DNA of 33,302 bases from CAYJRW01 sp964372865 (lineage in GTDB: Bacteria > Patescibacteriota > Minisyncoccia > Minisyncoccales > 2-12-FULL-40-12). The translations under genes and the position numbers were made by a program. Below the pieces are notes generated by a model. It had not been told where the DNA came from, ran no database searches, and worked only from the letters and a program-made list of their open reading frames with translations. Location: contig CAYJRW010000003.1 of the NCBI GenBank assembly GCA_964372865.1, positions 1-33,302 of the forward strand. The letters are read 5' to 3'. Below are positions 14,423 through 21,422 of this stretch, piece after piece (the stretch's first letter is position 1; each line of letters starts with the position of its first letter).

Positions 14423-14451
14423 GCCGCTAGACAATATTTCTGGCGGTTTTT
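14423..14451 (+). terminator. Intrinsic terminator of the structured RNA
   Basis: CCGCTAGA (14424-14431) pairs with TCTGGCGG (14439-14446, one T-G pair) around a 7-nt loop, followed by TTTTT. Confidence 0.85.
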
Positions 14452-14467
14452 AATTTGATTATTTTTT

Positions 14468-14476
14468 TGCTATACT
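14468..14476 (+). promoter_or_regulatory. Extended -10 promoter for the LOG-like gene
   Basis: TGC plus TATACT (14471-14476) forms an extended -10. The ATG at 14483 follows after 6 nt, so the mRNA would be leaderless. No ribosome binding site is present. Confidence 0.6.
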
Positions 14477-14482
14477 GAATAC

Positions 14483-15058
14483 ATGCAGTATAAAATCGTT
14501 ATTTCCGGGGCTGCTCAAACTGGCCATTGTTGCAAAGGAATTAAAGCATTGTCAAAAGAGGTTGGCAGAGAGGTGGCCCGCCAAAAGTGTATTTTGGTTA
14601 CAGGAGCTACAACAGGCATCCCTTATTTTGCAGCCCAGGGCTGCAAGGAAGAGTCAGGTTTTAACGTCGGTTTTTCTCCTGCCATTTCTGAAGCGGCTCA
14701 TTTAAAAACATACCGGCTACCTGTCAGCCCTTTTGATGTCATGATTTATACTGGAGCTGACTACGTTGGCAGAAATGTAATTATGACAAAATCAGCCGAC
14801 GGCATTATCATCATTTGCGGAAGAATGGGCACTTTGCATGAGTTTGTGACGGCTTTTGAAATTCAAAAACCAATAGCCGTCTTGGAAGACACAGGAGGCA
14901 CTGCCGACAAAATAAGACACATCGCCACAGGACCTTACAGAGGGATAAAAAAAATTATTTACGACAAAAACCCAAAACAGTTAGTTAAAAAGCTTATTAA
15001 TTTAATCAAAAAAGAAAAAAACAGAACTCCAAAGCCGCGCTGGCGAAAGCCTAGCTAG
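14483..15058 (+). CDS. LOG / TIGR00725-like Rossmann nucleotide-binding protein
   Basis: The 191-aa protein has the Rossmann pattern of the LOG/DprA-like superfamily: KCILVTGATTGIPYFAAQG near residue 36, then FDVMIYTGADYVGRNVIMTKSADGIIIICGRMGTLHEF. The last part matches the family's GGxGTxxE motif in modified form (GRMGTLHEF). Some LOG proteins are cytokinin-type phosphoribohydrolases; others only bind nucleotides, and the altered motif makes the activity uncertain. Its final residues (RWRKPS) and stop codon lie within repeat copy G. It is transcribed from its own leaderless-type promoter after the structured RNA's terminator. Confidence 0.72.
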   Translation: MQYKIVISGAAQTGHCCKGIKALSKEVGREVARQKCILVTGATTGIPYFAAQGCKEESGFNVGFSPAISEAAHLKTYRLPVSPFDVMIYTGADYVGRNVIMTKSADGIIIICGRMGTLHEFVTAFEIQKPIAVLEDTGGTADKIRHIATGPYRGIKKIIYDKNPKQLVKKLINLIKKEKNRTPKPRWRKPS

Positions 15059-15087
15059 GTGAGAGATAAATACGAAGTATTCAGCGA
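15042..15087 (-). repeat. Dispersed double-hairpin element, copy G, supplying a gene end
   Basis: On the minus strand TCGCTGA leads into stem 1 AATAC-TTC-GTATT (plus positions 15069-15081), then ATCTCTC, then CTAGCTAG and GGC-TTTC-GCC. On the plus strand it provides the last codons and the TAG stop of the LOG-like gene. Confidence 0.68.
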
Positions 15088-15123
15088 TCATTAAAGGTCG
15101 AACTAAATAAAAAAATATAAAAT

Positions 15124-15393
15124 ATGGCAAATGAAACCTCGTCCCAAGAAGGGAAATTAATCGGCAAAGTCAGTCATTACTTTTCCAATATTGGAGTGGC
15201 AGTTATAGAATTATCAGACAGCTTAAAAGTTGGCGACACAATCAAGATTGCTGGCGGAGACACCGATTTTACTCAAGAGGTTGACTCAATGGAGATTGAA
15301 CATCAGAAAGTTCAGGAGGCAAAGAAGGGCGATTCAGCAGGCCTAAAAGTTCAGCAGAAAGTAAGGGAAGGATACAAGGTCTACAAGACATAA
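15124..15393 (+). CDS. EF-Tu domain-2-like small protein
   Basis: The 89-aa protein reads like an isolated beta-barrel domain 2 of translation GTPases: GKLIGKVSHYFSNIGVAVIEL, LKVGDTIKIAGGDTDFTQEVDSMEIEHQ and AKKGDSAGLKVQ. There is no GTPase domain, no membrane segment and no signal peptide. Such stand-alone domains are often annotated as translation elongation factor-like proteins; their role is not established. It may have its own promoter in the AT-rich 65 nt upstream. The following 90-bp spacer contains AATTTGTAATTTG-type repeats and no gene. Confidence 0.75.
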   Translation: MANETSSQEGKLIGKVSHYFSNIGVAVIELSDSLKVGDTIKIAGGDTDFTQEVDSMEIEHQKVQEAKKGDSAGLKVQQKVREGYKVYKT

Positions 15394-15483
15394 ATTACAA
15401 ATCACAAACGGTTTGAAACTTCGGTCATTGGAATTTGTAATTTGTTTGTAATTTGGTGCTTGTAGTTTGGAATTTTAACTATT

Positions 15484-15915
15484 ATGGAAGTTTTTTTGCA
15501 ACTGCTTTTAGCTGCTCTTTTGGGCGGACTTATGGGCTTCGAAAGGGAGTATAAAAGAAAAGAAGCGGGATTGCGGACTTATTCTTTGGTTGCCTTGGGC
15601 TCAGCTTTTTTTATAATAATTTCTTATGAGACTGCTAAATCATTGTTTGGTCAGATAGGTGTTAATTTCGACCCGACTCGTATAATCGGGCAGATTGTTT
15701 TGGGGATTGGTTTTTTGGGAGCAGGCCTGATTATTTTCCGTGGTTTTCACATTGAAGGGTTGACAACAGCAGCAGGCCTTTGGGTGACAGCAGCTGTGGG
15801 GGTGGCTGTTGGAGCAAAATTATATTTCCTGGCAGTTTTTGTAAGTTTTATTGCTGTGGGAATTTTATCCGGCTTGCGGCTGGTTGAGGAAAAATTTTTC
15901 GGTAAATCCCCGTAG
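15484..15915 (+). CDS. MgtC/SapB-family membrane protein
   Basis: The 143-aa protein matches the N-terminal membrane domain of the MgtC/SapB family: LLLAALLGGLMGFEREYKRKEAGLRTYSLVALGSA, then RIIGQIVLGIGFLGAGLI and EGLTTAAGLWVTAAVGVAVG, each split over family-typical helices. Four to five membrane segments are seen. The C-terminal cytoplasmic domain of MgtC proper is absent, as in many SapB-like proteins. Family members are tied to survival at low Mg2+ and to membrane potential, but the exact function here is unknown. It ends 6 nt before the acylphosphatase gene, so they are probably co-transcribed. Confidence 0.88.
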   Translation: MEVFLQLLLAALLGGLMGFEREYKRKEAGLRTYSLVALGSAFFIIISYETAKSLFGQIGVNFDPTRIIGQIVLGIGFLGAGLIIFRGFHIEGLTTAAGLWVTAAVGVAVGAKLYFLAVFVSFIAVGILSGLRLVEEKFFGKSP

Positions 15916-15921
15916 TAAAAA

Positions 15922-16200
15922 ATGGAAAAAGTTAGGGCCCACATTTTGGTTTCAGGCCGTGTGCAGGGCGTCCTTTTTCGAGACGGCATCAAAAGGAAGG
16001 CCAAAAACTTAGGGCTGGCAGGTTGGGTCAGAAATTTGCAATCAGGGCAAGTCGAAGCGGTTTTTGAGGGAGAAAAAGATAAGGTTGAGCAAATTATTAA
16101 TTGGGCAAGGCGAGGCCCAATTTTAGCTAAAGTTGAGGAGTTGGAAGTCGATTGGCAAGAATGTAAAGGAGAGTTCAGTGATTTTGAGATAAAGTTCTAA
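15922..16200 (+). CDS. acyP: Acylphosphatase
   Basis: Acylphosphatase hydrolyses carboxyl-phosphate bonds such as acetyl phosphate or carbamoyl phosphate. The 92-aa length is standard. The active-site segment GRVQGVLFR ends in the catalytic Arg20, and VRNLQSG supplies Asn38. The later ARRGPILAKVEELEVDW is also typical. The gene starts 6 nt after mgtC. The stop codon TAA lies at the edge of repeat copy F. Confidence 0.95.
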   Translation: MEKVRAHILVSGRVQGVLFRDGIKRKAKNLGLAGWVRNLQSGQVEAVFEGEKDKVEQIINWARRGPILAKVEELEVDWQECKGEFSDFEIKF

Positions 16201-16235
16201 GAGCTATAGCTCTTCTCACGTCTCAGCTAAAGCTT
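16195..16235 (+). repeat. Possible dispersed double-hairpin element, copy F, after acyP
   Basis: The perfect palindrome AGAGCTATAGCTCT (16200-16213) corresponds to stem 1 and is followed by TCTCACG as in the other copies. The second half (CAGCTAAAGCTTCGG) pairs only weakly, and the lead TTCTAA departs from TTCGCTGA. It is the most diverged member and the least certain. Confidence 0.5.
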
Positions 16236-16241
16236 CGGCAT

Positions 16242-16556
16242 ATGATTAAGATTTTTTGGACCCAACACGCAAAAGAAAAGCTCCGCTATTACCGATTGTC
16301 AGAAAAAATGGTCTTGCGCATTTTGAAGAAACCTGACAGGAAAGAAGAAGGCATAGCTGAAGACACCTTAGCCAATATGCAGATTTCTGGCACAAAAAAA
16401 CATCCCACAGAAGCTTGGATGATGTATGTAATTTTAAAAAAACCCAAAGGCGTTAAAATCATTAGCGCCTGGCGGTATCCCGGTAGAACGCCAGAAGGCC
16501 AAAGGCCCATTATTCCAGACGATGTTCTGGAAGTTCTGTTAAAAGAAAAAATTTGA
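16242..16556 (+). CDS. Small DUF4258-like protein, possible RelE-fold
   Basis: The 104-aa protein begins IKIFWTQHAKEKLRYYRLSE, the opening pattern of DUF4258/BrnT-like small proteins that share features with RelE-type toxins. It continues VLRILKKPDRKEEGIAEDT and ends with KIISAWRYPGRTP. No antitoxin gene is adjacent, so a toxin role is not supported; it may be a solitary housekeeping member. The stop TGA at 16554-16556 lies 2 nt before the endoQ start, so the two genes are probably co-translated. It begins right after repeat copy F. Confidence 0.6.
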   Translation: MIKIFWTQHAKEKLRYYRLSEKMVLRILKKPDRKEEGIAEDTLANMQISGTKKHPTEAWMMYVILKKPKGVKIISAWRYPGRTPEGQRPIIPDDVLEVLLKEKI

Positions 16557-16558
16557 AA

Positions 16559-17803
16559 ATGCAATTCGTTGCTGATTTTCATATTCATAGCAAATATTCA
16601 CGGGCCACTTCAAAAGATATGAATCTGGAGCAGTTGCAGAAGTGGGCAAAGATTAAAGGCATTAAGGTTTTATCAACCGGCGACTGGACGCATCCAGAAT
16701 GGTTCAAAGAATTGAAAGAAAAATTGGAACCAGCTGAGCCAGGGCTGTACAAACTAAAAACTAATGACGAGACCCGTTTTATTCTTACCGTAGAAATCAG
16801 TTGTATTTATTCAAAAAAAGGGAAAGTGCGGAAAATACATATTTTAATTTTTGCTCCTTCCCTTGAGGCGGCTGAAAAAGTAAATACTCAATTGGGCTGG
16901 CGCGGCAATTTAAAGTCAGATGGCAGGCCTATTTTGGGCCTTGATGCAAAAGAACTTGCCAAAATTGTCTTAAATGTCTCAGAGGACTGCTTGATTGTTC
17001 CTTGCCACGCCTGGACGCCTTGGTTCAGTATTTTTGGTTCAAAATCCGGCTTTAATTCAATTGAAGAATGCTTTGAGGAATACTCAGAATATATTTATGC
17101 AATTGAGACGGGTTTATCCAGCGACCCTTTGATGAACTGGCGGTTATCATCTTTGGATAAAATTGCTTTAATTTCAAACAGCGACAGCCATTCTGCAAGG
17201 AAAATCGGCAGGGAAGCCAATGTCTTTGATACAGAGATTTCTTACAAAAGTATTATAGGGGCGATAAAAAATAAAGACCCAAAAGAGTTTTTGTACACCA
17301 TTGAATTTTTCCCCGAAGAGGGTAAATATCATTACGATGGCCACAGGCTTTGCCAGATCAGTATGGCGCCGAAAGAATCAAAAAACTCAGGTAACATTTG
17401 CCCAAATTGTCAAAAACCACTAACCATAGGGGTTCTAAACCGAGTTGAAGAATTGGCTGACAGGCCAGAAGGTTTTAGGCCCCAAAACGCGATTCCTTTC
17501 AAAAGCTTGGTCCCTTTGGAAGAAATAATTGCAGAGGCCTTAGGTGTAATGCCAGGGGCAAAACAAGTTGAGAAAGAGTATAATGCTCTTGTTGAGAAAT
17601 TCGGCTCAGAATTCGAGGTTTTGCTAAAAGCACCCCTTCAAGACCTTAAATCAGCTACTTTGTTTAAAATAGCAGAAGGCATTGAAAGAGTAAGAGAAGG
17701 CAAGGTTCAAATTTCCCCTGGCTACGATGGTGTCTACGGCAAAGTTAAAATTTTCTCAGACAGAGAGCAGCCGACTCCAACAAAACAGAAGGCCTTATTT
17801 TAA
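16559..17803 (+). CDS. Endonuclease Q-like PHP-domain nuclease
   Basis: EndoQ cuts DNA 5' of deaminated bases such as uracil and hypoxanthine. The 414-aa protein has the PHP metal motifs FHIHSKYS (residues 7-14), TGDWTHPEW, VEISCIYS, HAWTPWF and SNSDSHS. These are followed by the EndoQ-specific second half: YHYDGHRLCQIS, a CPNC zinc pair, PLTIGVLNRVEELADRPEGF and SLVPLEEIIAEALG. This order separates it from DNA polymerase PHP domains and from histidinol phosphatases. ATG 16559 gives the family start; the frame also opens at TTG 16553. The gene lies 9 nt before rtcA. Confidence 0.82.
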   Translation: MQFVADFHIHSKYSRATSKDMNLEQLQKWAKIKGIKVLSTGDWTHPEWFKELKEKLEPAEPGLYKLKTNDETRFILTVEISCIYSKKGKVRKIHILIFAPSLEAAEKVNTQLGWRGNLKSDGRPILGLDAKELAKIVLNVSEDCLIVPCHAWTPWFSIFGSKSGFNSIEECFEEYSEYIYAIETGLSSDPLMNWRLSSLDKIALISNSDSHSARKIGREANVFDTEISYKSIIGAIKNKDPKEFLYTIEFFPEEGKYHYDGHRLCQISMAPKESKNSGNICPNCQKPLTIGVLNRVEELADRPEGFRPQNAIPFKSLVPLEEIIAEALGVMPGAKQVEKEYNALVEKFGSEFEVLLKAPLQDLKSATLFKIAEGIERVREGKVQISPGYDGVYGKVKIFSDREQPTPTKQKALF

Positions 17804-17812
17804 TTTAAAAAG

Positions 17813-18823
17813 ATGATTGAAATTGATGGCTCCTCGGGCGGGCAAATATTGCGAACTTCTGTTGCGCTTTCAGCAGTGAAAAAAATACCCTGTCGTGTTT
17901 TCAACATTAGAAAATCACGGCCAAAACCAGGAATCCGGATCCAACATCTCCTGGGAATTCAAGCCGTATCTCAACTCAGTTCAGGGAGATTAGAAGGCGA
18001 TTTTCTTGATTCTCAAGACATTAAATTTTACCCTGGAGAAATCCGCAAAGATAGCATCTCTGTAAATATTCCAACAGCTGGCAGCATTACTTTGGTTTTG
18101 CAAACTCTGATTTTACCTGCTCTTTTTGCTGAAAGACCGGTAAAAATTTCGTTTGAGGGAGGCGCCACAGACACTTTTTTTTCACCCACCATAGACCATT
18201 TCCGTCACGTATTTTTAAAAATTTTAGAGAAGATGGGAGCAAAACTTGATGTTAAAATTTCAAGGCGCGGTTATTATCCAGAAGGCGGAGCAAAACTTGA
18301 GGTTATAACTTATCCGTCAAAATTGAAAGGCCTCAATTTGACCGAAAGAGGTTCTTTTCAAAAAATTTTGGCTATTTCCGGCGCTTCAGAATCTTTGCGA
18401 GATAAAAAAGTTGGCGAAAGGCAGCTAGCAGGACTTAGAGATATTTTGGGGAAATTGAAACTACCTCTTGAAGAAAAAGCTGAATACTATGATACGAGCT
18501 CTCCCGGGAGCCAAATTTGCTTGTTAGCCGAATTTGGAAATACAATAATCGGCGCAGATAATTTAGGCAAATTAGGAAAAAGAGCCGAAGACGTTGGCAG
18601 AGAAGCTGCCCTGGAGTTGTTGAAAGAAGAAAGAACGGGGGCTTGTTTAGATAAGCATTTAGCAGACCAGATTCTGCCATATATGGCTTTGTCCGGAAAA
18701 AAATCTTCAGTGGCGGTTTCAGAAATCACCAGTCACTGCCAAACCAGTATGTGGGTAATAGAAAAATTTATAGAAGGAAAATTTGAGGTCAAAACAAATT
18801 TAATAACTTGGCGACAAAAATAA
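17813..18823 (+). CDS. rtcA: RNA 3'-terminal phosphate cyclase
   Basis: RtcA converts RNA 3'-phosphates to 2',3'-cyclic phosphates through an adenylylated histidine. The 336-aa protein starts IEIDGSSGGQILRTSVALSA and has RPKPGIRIQH, IPTAGSITLVLQTLILP, RGYYPEGGAKLEV and, near the C-terminus, CLDKHLADQILPYMAL with the histidine expected to be adenylylated. The insert domain lies around residues 180-270. Its products are RtcB substrates, and rtcB is in this same window, though about 12 kb away. It converges on the exchanger gene, with 35 nt of overlapping 3' ends. Confidence 0.93.
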   Translation: MIEIDGSSGGQILRTSVALSAVKKIPCRVFNIRKSRPKPGIRIQHLLGIQAVSQLSSGRLEGDFLDSQDIKFYPGEIRKDSISVNIPTAGSITLVLQTLILPALFAERPVKISFEGGATDTFFSPTIDHFRHVFLKILEKMGAKLDVKISRRGYYPEGGAKLEVITYPSKLKGLNLTERGSFQKILAISGASESLRDKKVGERQLAGLRDILGKLKLPLEEKAEYYDTSSPGSQICLLAEFGNTIIGADNLGKLGKRAEDVGREAALELLKEERTGACLDKHLADQILPYMALSGKKSSVAVSEITSHCQTSMWVIEKFIEGKFEVKTNLITWRQK

Positions 18824-19805
18824 CGTAAATCAAGAGGTACATTGTTCCTTCCCAGATATGAATTCTTCTGGAGATGCCTGAAATCACGAAAAGAATTGTG
18901 GCTGCGGCCATAAAAGGTATGCCTATCCTGAAGGTCAACTCGTCAACTGACAAGGGTCTAATTAAGGCAGGCACGCCTGTCACCACAAAAGCGTTAAAGA
19001 TGTTTGAACCAAAAATATTGCCCAGAGCAATCTCGTGTTTGTTTTTAAAAGCAGCCCTCATAGACACGACCAGTTCTGGCAGAGAAGTGCCAACTGCCAC
19101 AGCTGTTATAGCGATTAAAGATACGGAAATTCCCAACATTTCAGACATTTTTATCACTGATTCAATGATATAATTGGCTCCCAAAGCCAAGCCAGCAACT
19201 CCCAAAAGTAAAAATAAAATAACTTTAAAGTTAATTTTCTCCGAGGCCTTCTCTTTTTTTGCGTCTTTTTTTCTTCTTTCAACGCGCGAGGGCAAAACTC
19301 CAATGTGGGCGCCAGAGGGCAAAACTTCTGTGATTTCCGGAGTAGTTTCTTCCGCTTTTCTTTGGGAAATTGTGTATAGAAGGTATATCAAGAAACCTGC
19401 TACAAGCAAAACTCCCTCTCCAAAGGTAATTTGTTTGTCCAGCATTACAAAAATTAAAAAAACCGTAGTGGCAGCCAGCAATGGTGCGTCAAGGTCAATT
19501 AAGCTTCTTTTGACTATTAAGATTCTGGCTGCGATGGCCGACAGTCCTACAATTAAAAGTATGTTTGCCAAATTTGAGCCGACAACATTGGCAGCGACTA
19601 TTTCCGTTGAGCCCTTTAAGACAGCAGCCAAAGAAGAAGCAAGCTCAGGAAAAGAAGTGCCTATTGCCACAATTGTCACCCCGACAATAAAAGGAGAAAT
19701 TTTTAGGGCTAGGCCGATTTTTTCAGAACTTTCTATAAACCAGTCAGCCGACTTCACCAAAACGGCCAAACTCAGAATAAAAACTATAACCCAAATTATT
19801 AACAT
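18789..19805 (-). CDS. CaCA-family Na+/Ca2+ exchanger-like transporter
   Basis: The 338-aa protein has the two internally repeated halves of the CaCA family. The alpha-1 repeat contains VAIGTSFPELASSLAA and ANVVGSNLANI; the alpha-2 repeat contains AVAVGTSLPELVVSMRAA and GNIFGSNIFNAF. About ten membrane helices are visible, with a charged cytoplasmic loop (VERRKKDAKKEKASEK) between the halves. It probably exchanges Ca2+ for Na+ or H+. The start at 19805 lies 6 nt after an extended -10 box, so the mRNA would be leaderless. The C-terminus overlaps rtcA tail-to-tail. Confidence 0.92.
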   Translation of the reverse strand: MLIIWVIVFILSLAVLVKSADWFIESSEKIGLALKISPFIVGVTIVAIGTSFPELASSLAAVLKGSTEIVAANVVGSNLANILLIVGLSAIAARILIVKRSLIDLDAPLLAATTVFLIFVMLDKQITFGEGVLLVAGFLIYLLYTISQRKAEETTPEITEVLPSGAHIGVLPSRVERRKKDAKKEKASEKINFKVILFLLLGVAGLALGANYIIESVIKMSEMLGISVSLIAITAVAVGTSLPELVVSMRAAFKNKHEIALGNIFGSNIFNAFVVTGVPALIRPLSVDELTFRIGIPFMAAATILFVISGISRRIHIWEGTMYLLIYVIFVAKLLNLF

Positions 19806-19811
19806 TGCTTC

Positions 19812-19820
19812 ATTATAACA
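19812..19820 (-). promoter_or_regulatory. Extended -10 promoter for the exchanger gene
   Basis: On the minus strand TGT plus TATAAT is followed by GAAGCA and then the ATG at 19805. This is a clean extended -10 with a 6-nt gap to the start codon and no ribosome binding site. Confidence 0.65.
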
Positions 19821-19837
19821 AAAAATCCTGCAAACAA

Positions 19838-19860
19838 AAAACCCGGCATTGGCCGGGCTT
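19838..19860 (-). terminator. Intrinsic terminator of the zinc ribbon gene
   Basis: On the minus strand GCCCGGC and GCCGGGT pair around CAAT (core pairs 19842-19847 with 19852-19857), followed by TTTTTTG. It begins 3-4 nt beyond the zinc ribbon stop codon. Confidence 0.88.
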
Positions 19861-19863
19861 TTG

Positions 19864-20070
19864 TTAGAATCTCTTGGGTCTACTTTCCCTGAAAGTGCGC
19901 ATGCAGTCCTGACATCGTAAAGTATCCAAGCGAGAAGGATCTGGCTGAAAAGGCAGCTGCGTTATTGATGTTCCGCAATCTTTGCACTTGATGTTCATAT
20001 CAGAAACATCGTACATCTGGCGCTGAAATCCGCCCTCTCGAGGTCCTGTGTCAAATTTCTTAAAAGCCAT
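19864..20070 (-). CDS. Small zinc ribbon protein (CxxC...CxxC)
   Basis: The 68-aa protein has KCKDCGTSI (Cys 29 and 32) and LRCQDCMRTF (Cys 53 and 56), a zinc ribbon with the intervening QLPFQPDP. The N-terminal 28 residues are polar and rich in Gly/Arg/Lys, and the C-terminus is basic (ESRPKRF). It probably binds nucleic acid or a ribosomal/transcription partner, but this is inference from charge and fold. A TATAAT at 20090-20095 on the minus strand lies 19 nt before the start. An intrinsic terminator follows directly. Confidence 0.75.
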   Translation of the reverse strand: MAFKKFDTGPREGGFQRQMYDVSDMNIKCKDCGTSITQLPFQPDPSRLDTLRCQDCMRTFRESRPKRF

Positions 20071-20212
20071 CTTGATAAACTATTTTTGAATTATAGAACG
20101 ACCTTTTGTTTAGACTTTAGGTCGCCCTACTTAAAGTTGATTTAAGATACTTCGACTTATCGGTCCAGATATAGTATATAACCTGCCTTATATTATGTCA
20201 AGAGACGGGTTT

Positions 20213-20242
20213 TTGACATAGCCGAGCAAAACAGGTTAAAAT
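20213..20242 (+). promoter_or_regulatory. Promoter deciding the sugar dehydrogenase start
   Basis: TTGACA (20213-20218), 17 nt, then TTAAAA/TAAAAT (20236-20242). The ATG at 20241 overlaps the -10 box and cannot be on the mRNA, so the ATG at 20253 is the start, 10 nt after the box, giving a leader of only a few bases. Confidence 0.65.
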
Positions 20243-20252
20243 GGTATTAACT

Positions 20253-21362
20253 ATGAGGAAATTTTTTATCGTTTTTGTCGTATTTTTCTTAGCGATAGCA
20301 TTTGTTTACTTTTATTTTTTCAGAGAAACATCTATTGATGAGACAGTTGTTGAGGAAATCGTGCCTGGCAAAGATACTGCTGTTGTTGCCGAAAATCTGC
20401 AGATTCCCTGGGAGCTTGCTTTTTTGCCAGACGGCACAATCTTGGTAACAGAAAGGCCAGGAAATGTGGCAGTTGTCAGAGAAGGTAGCTTCAGTCGTAT
20501 TTCAATCCCTGACGTATATCACGTTGGCGAAGGCGGGCTTTTGGGCATGGCTTTACATCCCGACTTTGGGGAGAATAAATTTTTATATTTTTATCTAACA
20601 TATAAAGAGGGAAGCGAAATCAAAAACAGAGTTGAGAGATACAGGTTTGATAACAATGCTTTGTCAGACAGAAGGGTTATTGTTGACGAAATACCGGGCT
20701 CTGGCAATCATAACGGCGGCAGAATTGCTTTTGGACCTGACGGTTATTTGTACATTACTACCGGCGACTCACAAACCCCTTCTTTAAGCCAAGACATCAA
20801 TTCTTTGGCAGGAAAAATTTTACGATTGCTCCCCGACGGTTCAATTCCTGATGATAATCCTTTCGGCAACGCGGTATATACTTTTGGGCATCGCAATGCT
20901 CAGGGTTTGGCTTGGGACAATGAAGGCCGTTTGTGGAGCACAGAGCATGGCCCCTCTTCTTTGTTTTTGCCTAATTGTTGCCAAGACGAGTTAAATCTGA
21001 TAGAAAGAGGCAAAAATTACGGCTGGCCAGACAGCCGAGGCGACAACGTTCAGCCAGGCACTGTTGGGCCTGTCTTGCATTCAAAAGAAGATACATGGGC
21101 TCCTGCAGGCGTTGTCTACCACGAGGACTCTTTATTTTTTGGCGGGTTGAGAGGGCAAACTTTGTATGAGGCGGTTTTACAGGGAGACAAAGTCATTGAG
21201 TTAAAAAAGCACTTTCAAGGGGAATTTGGCAGAGTACGCGTAGTTTCACTGGGGCAAGAAAACTTCCTTTATATTTCCACTTCCAATACAGATGGTCGAG
21301 GCAGTCCTCGTCAAAACGACGATAAAATAATCAGAATAATTACGGATTTACTAAGTCGCTGA
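20253..21362 (+). CDS. PQQ-dependent sugar dehydrogenase-like beta-propeller (GSDH family)
   Basis: The 369-aa protein starts with one hydrophobic segment (RKFFIVFVVFFLAIAFVYFY), so it is membrane-anchored or exported. The rest matches the glucose/sorbosone dehydrogenase propeller: IPWELAFLPDGTILVTERPG, GEGGLLGMALHPDF, SGNHNGGRIAFGPDGYLYITTGD over its two halves, GHRNAQGLAWD, STEHGP and DELNLIERGKNYGWP. It oxidises sugars or related compounds if PQQ is available; no PQQ synthesis genes are here. The last codons and the TGA stop (21360-21362) come from repeat copy E, so the C-terminus may be altered relative to relatives. Confidence 0.85.
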   Translation: MRKFFIVFVVFFLAIAFVYFYFFRETSIDETVVEEIVPGKDTAVVAENLQIPWELAFLPDGTILVTERPGNVAVVREGSFSRISIPDVYHVGEGGLLGMALHPDFGENKFLYFYLTYKEGSEIKNRVERYRFDNNALSDRRVIVDEIPGSGNHNGGRIAFGPDGYLYITTGDSQTPSLSQDINSLAGKILRLLPDGSIPDDNPFGNAVYTFGHRNAQGLAWDNEGRLWSTEHGPSSLFLPNCCQDELNLIERGKNYGWPDSRGDNVQPGTVGPVLHSKEDTWAPAGVVYHEDSLFFGGLRGQTLYEAVLQGDKVIELKKHFQGEFGRVRVVSLGQENFLYISTSNTDGRGSPRQNDDKIIRIITDLLSR

Positions 21363-21416
21363 AGCTGTGCTTCATCTCCATCTTCGCTTTCGCTCAGCTT
21401 CCGCTTCGCAAAAGCT
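21356..21416 (+). repeat. Dispersed double-hairpin element, copy E, between two genes
   Basis: TCGCTGA leads into stem 1 GAAGC-TGT-GCTTC (21361-21373), then ATCTCC, a CTTCGCTTTCGCT segment and stem 2 AGCTT (21396-21400) with AAGCT (21412-21416). It provides the stop codon of the sugar dehydrogenase and ends 6 nt before the next start codon. Confidence 0.72.
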
Positions 21417-21422
21417 CGCTAA

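Noticed and set aside
14279..14458. A 58-codon open frame beginning at ATG 14279 through the structured RNA
   Set aside because: It runs through the closing stem and the terminator hairpin, starts before the predicted transcript start, has no ribosome binding site and looks like no protein family.
16242..16556. Toxin of a toxin-antitoxin pair
   Set aside because: No antitoxin-like gene is adjacent; the resemblance is only to the DUF4258/RelE-like fold.
18874..19818. Long plus-strand open frames opposite the exchanger gene
   Set aside because: They are antisense shadows of the CaCA-family gene, whose repeats and membrane helices are unmistakable on the minus strand.
20101..20160. Possible further repeat copy (CTTCGACTTATCGG region)
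   Set aside because: It lacks the TTCGCTGA lead and the paired stem-loop followed by TCTC, so it does not fit the family.
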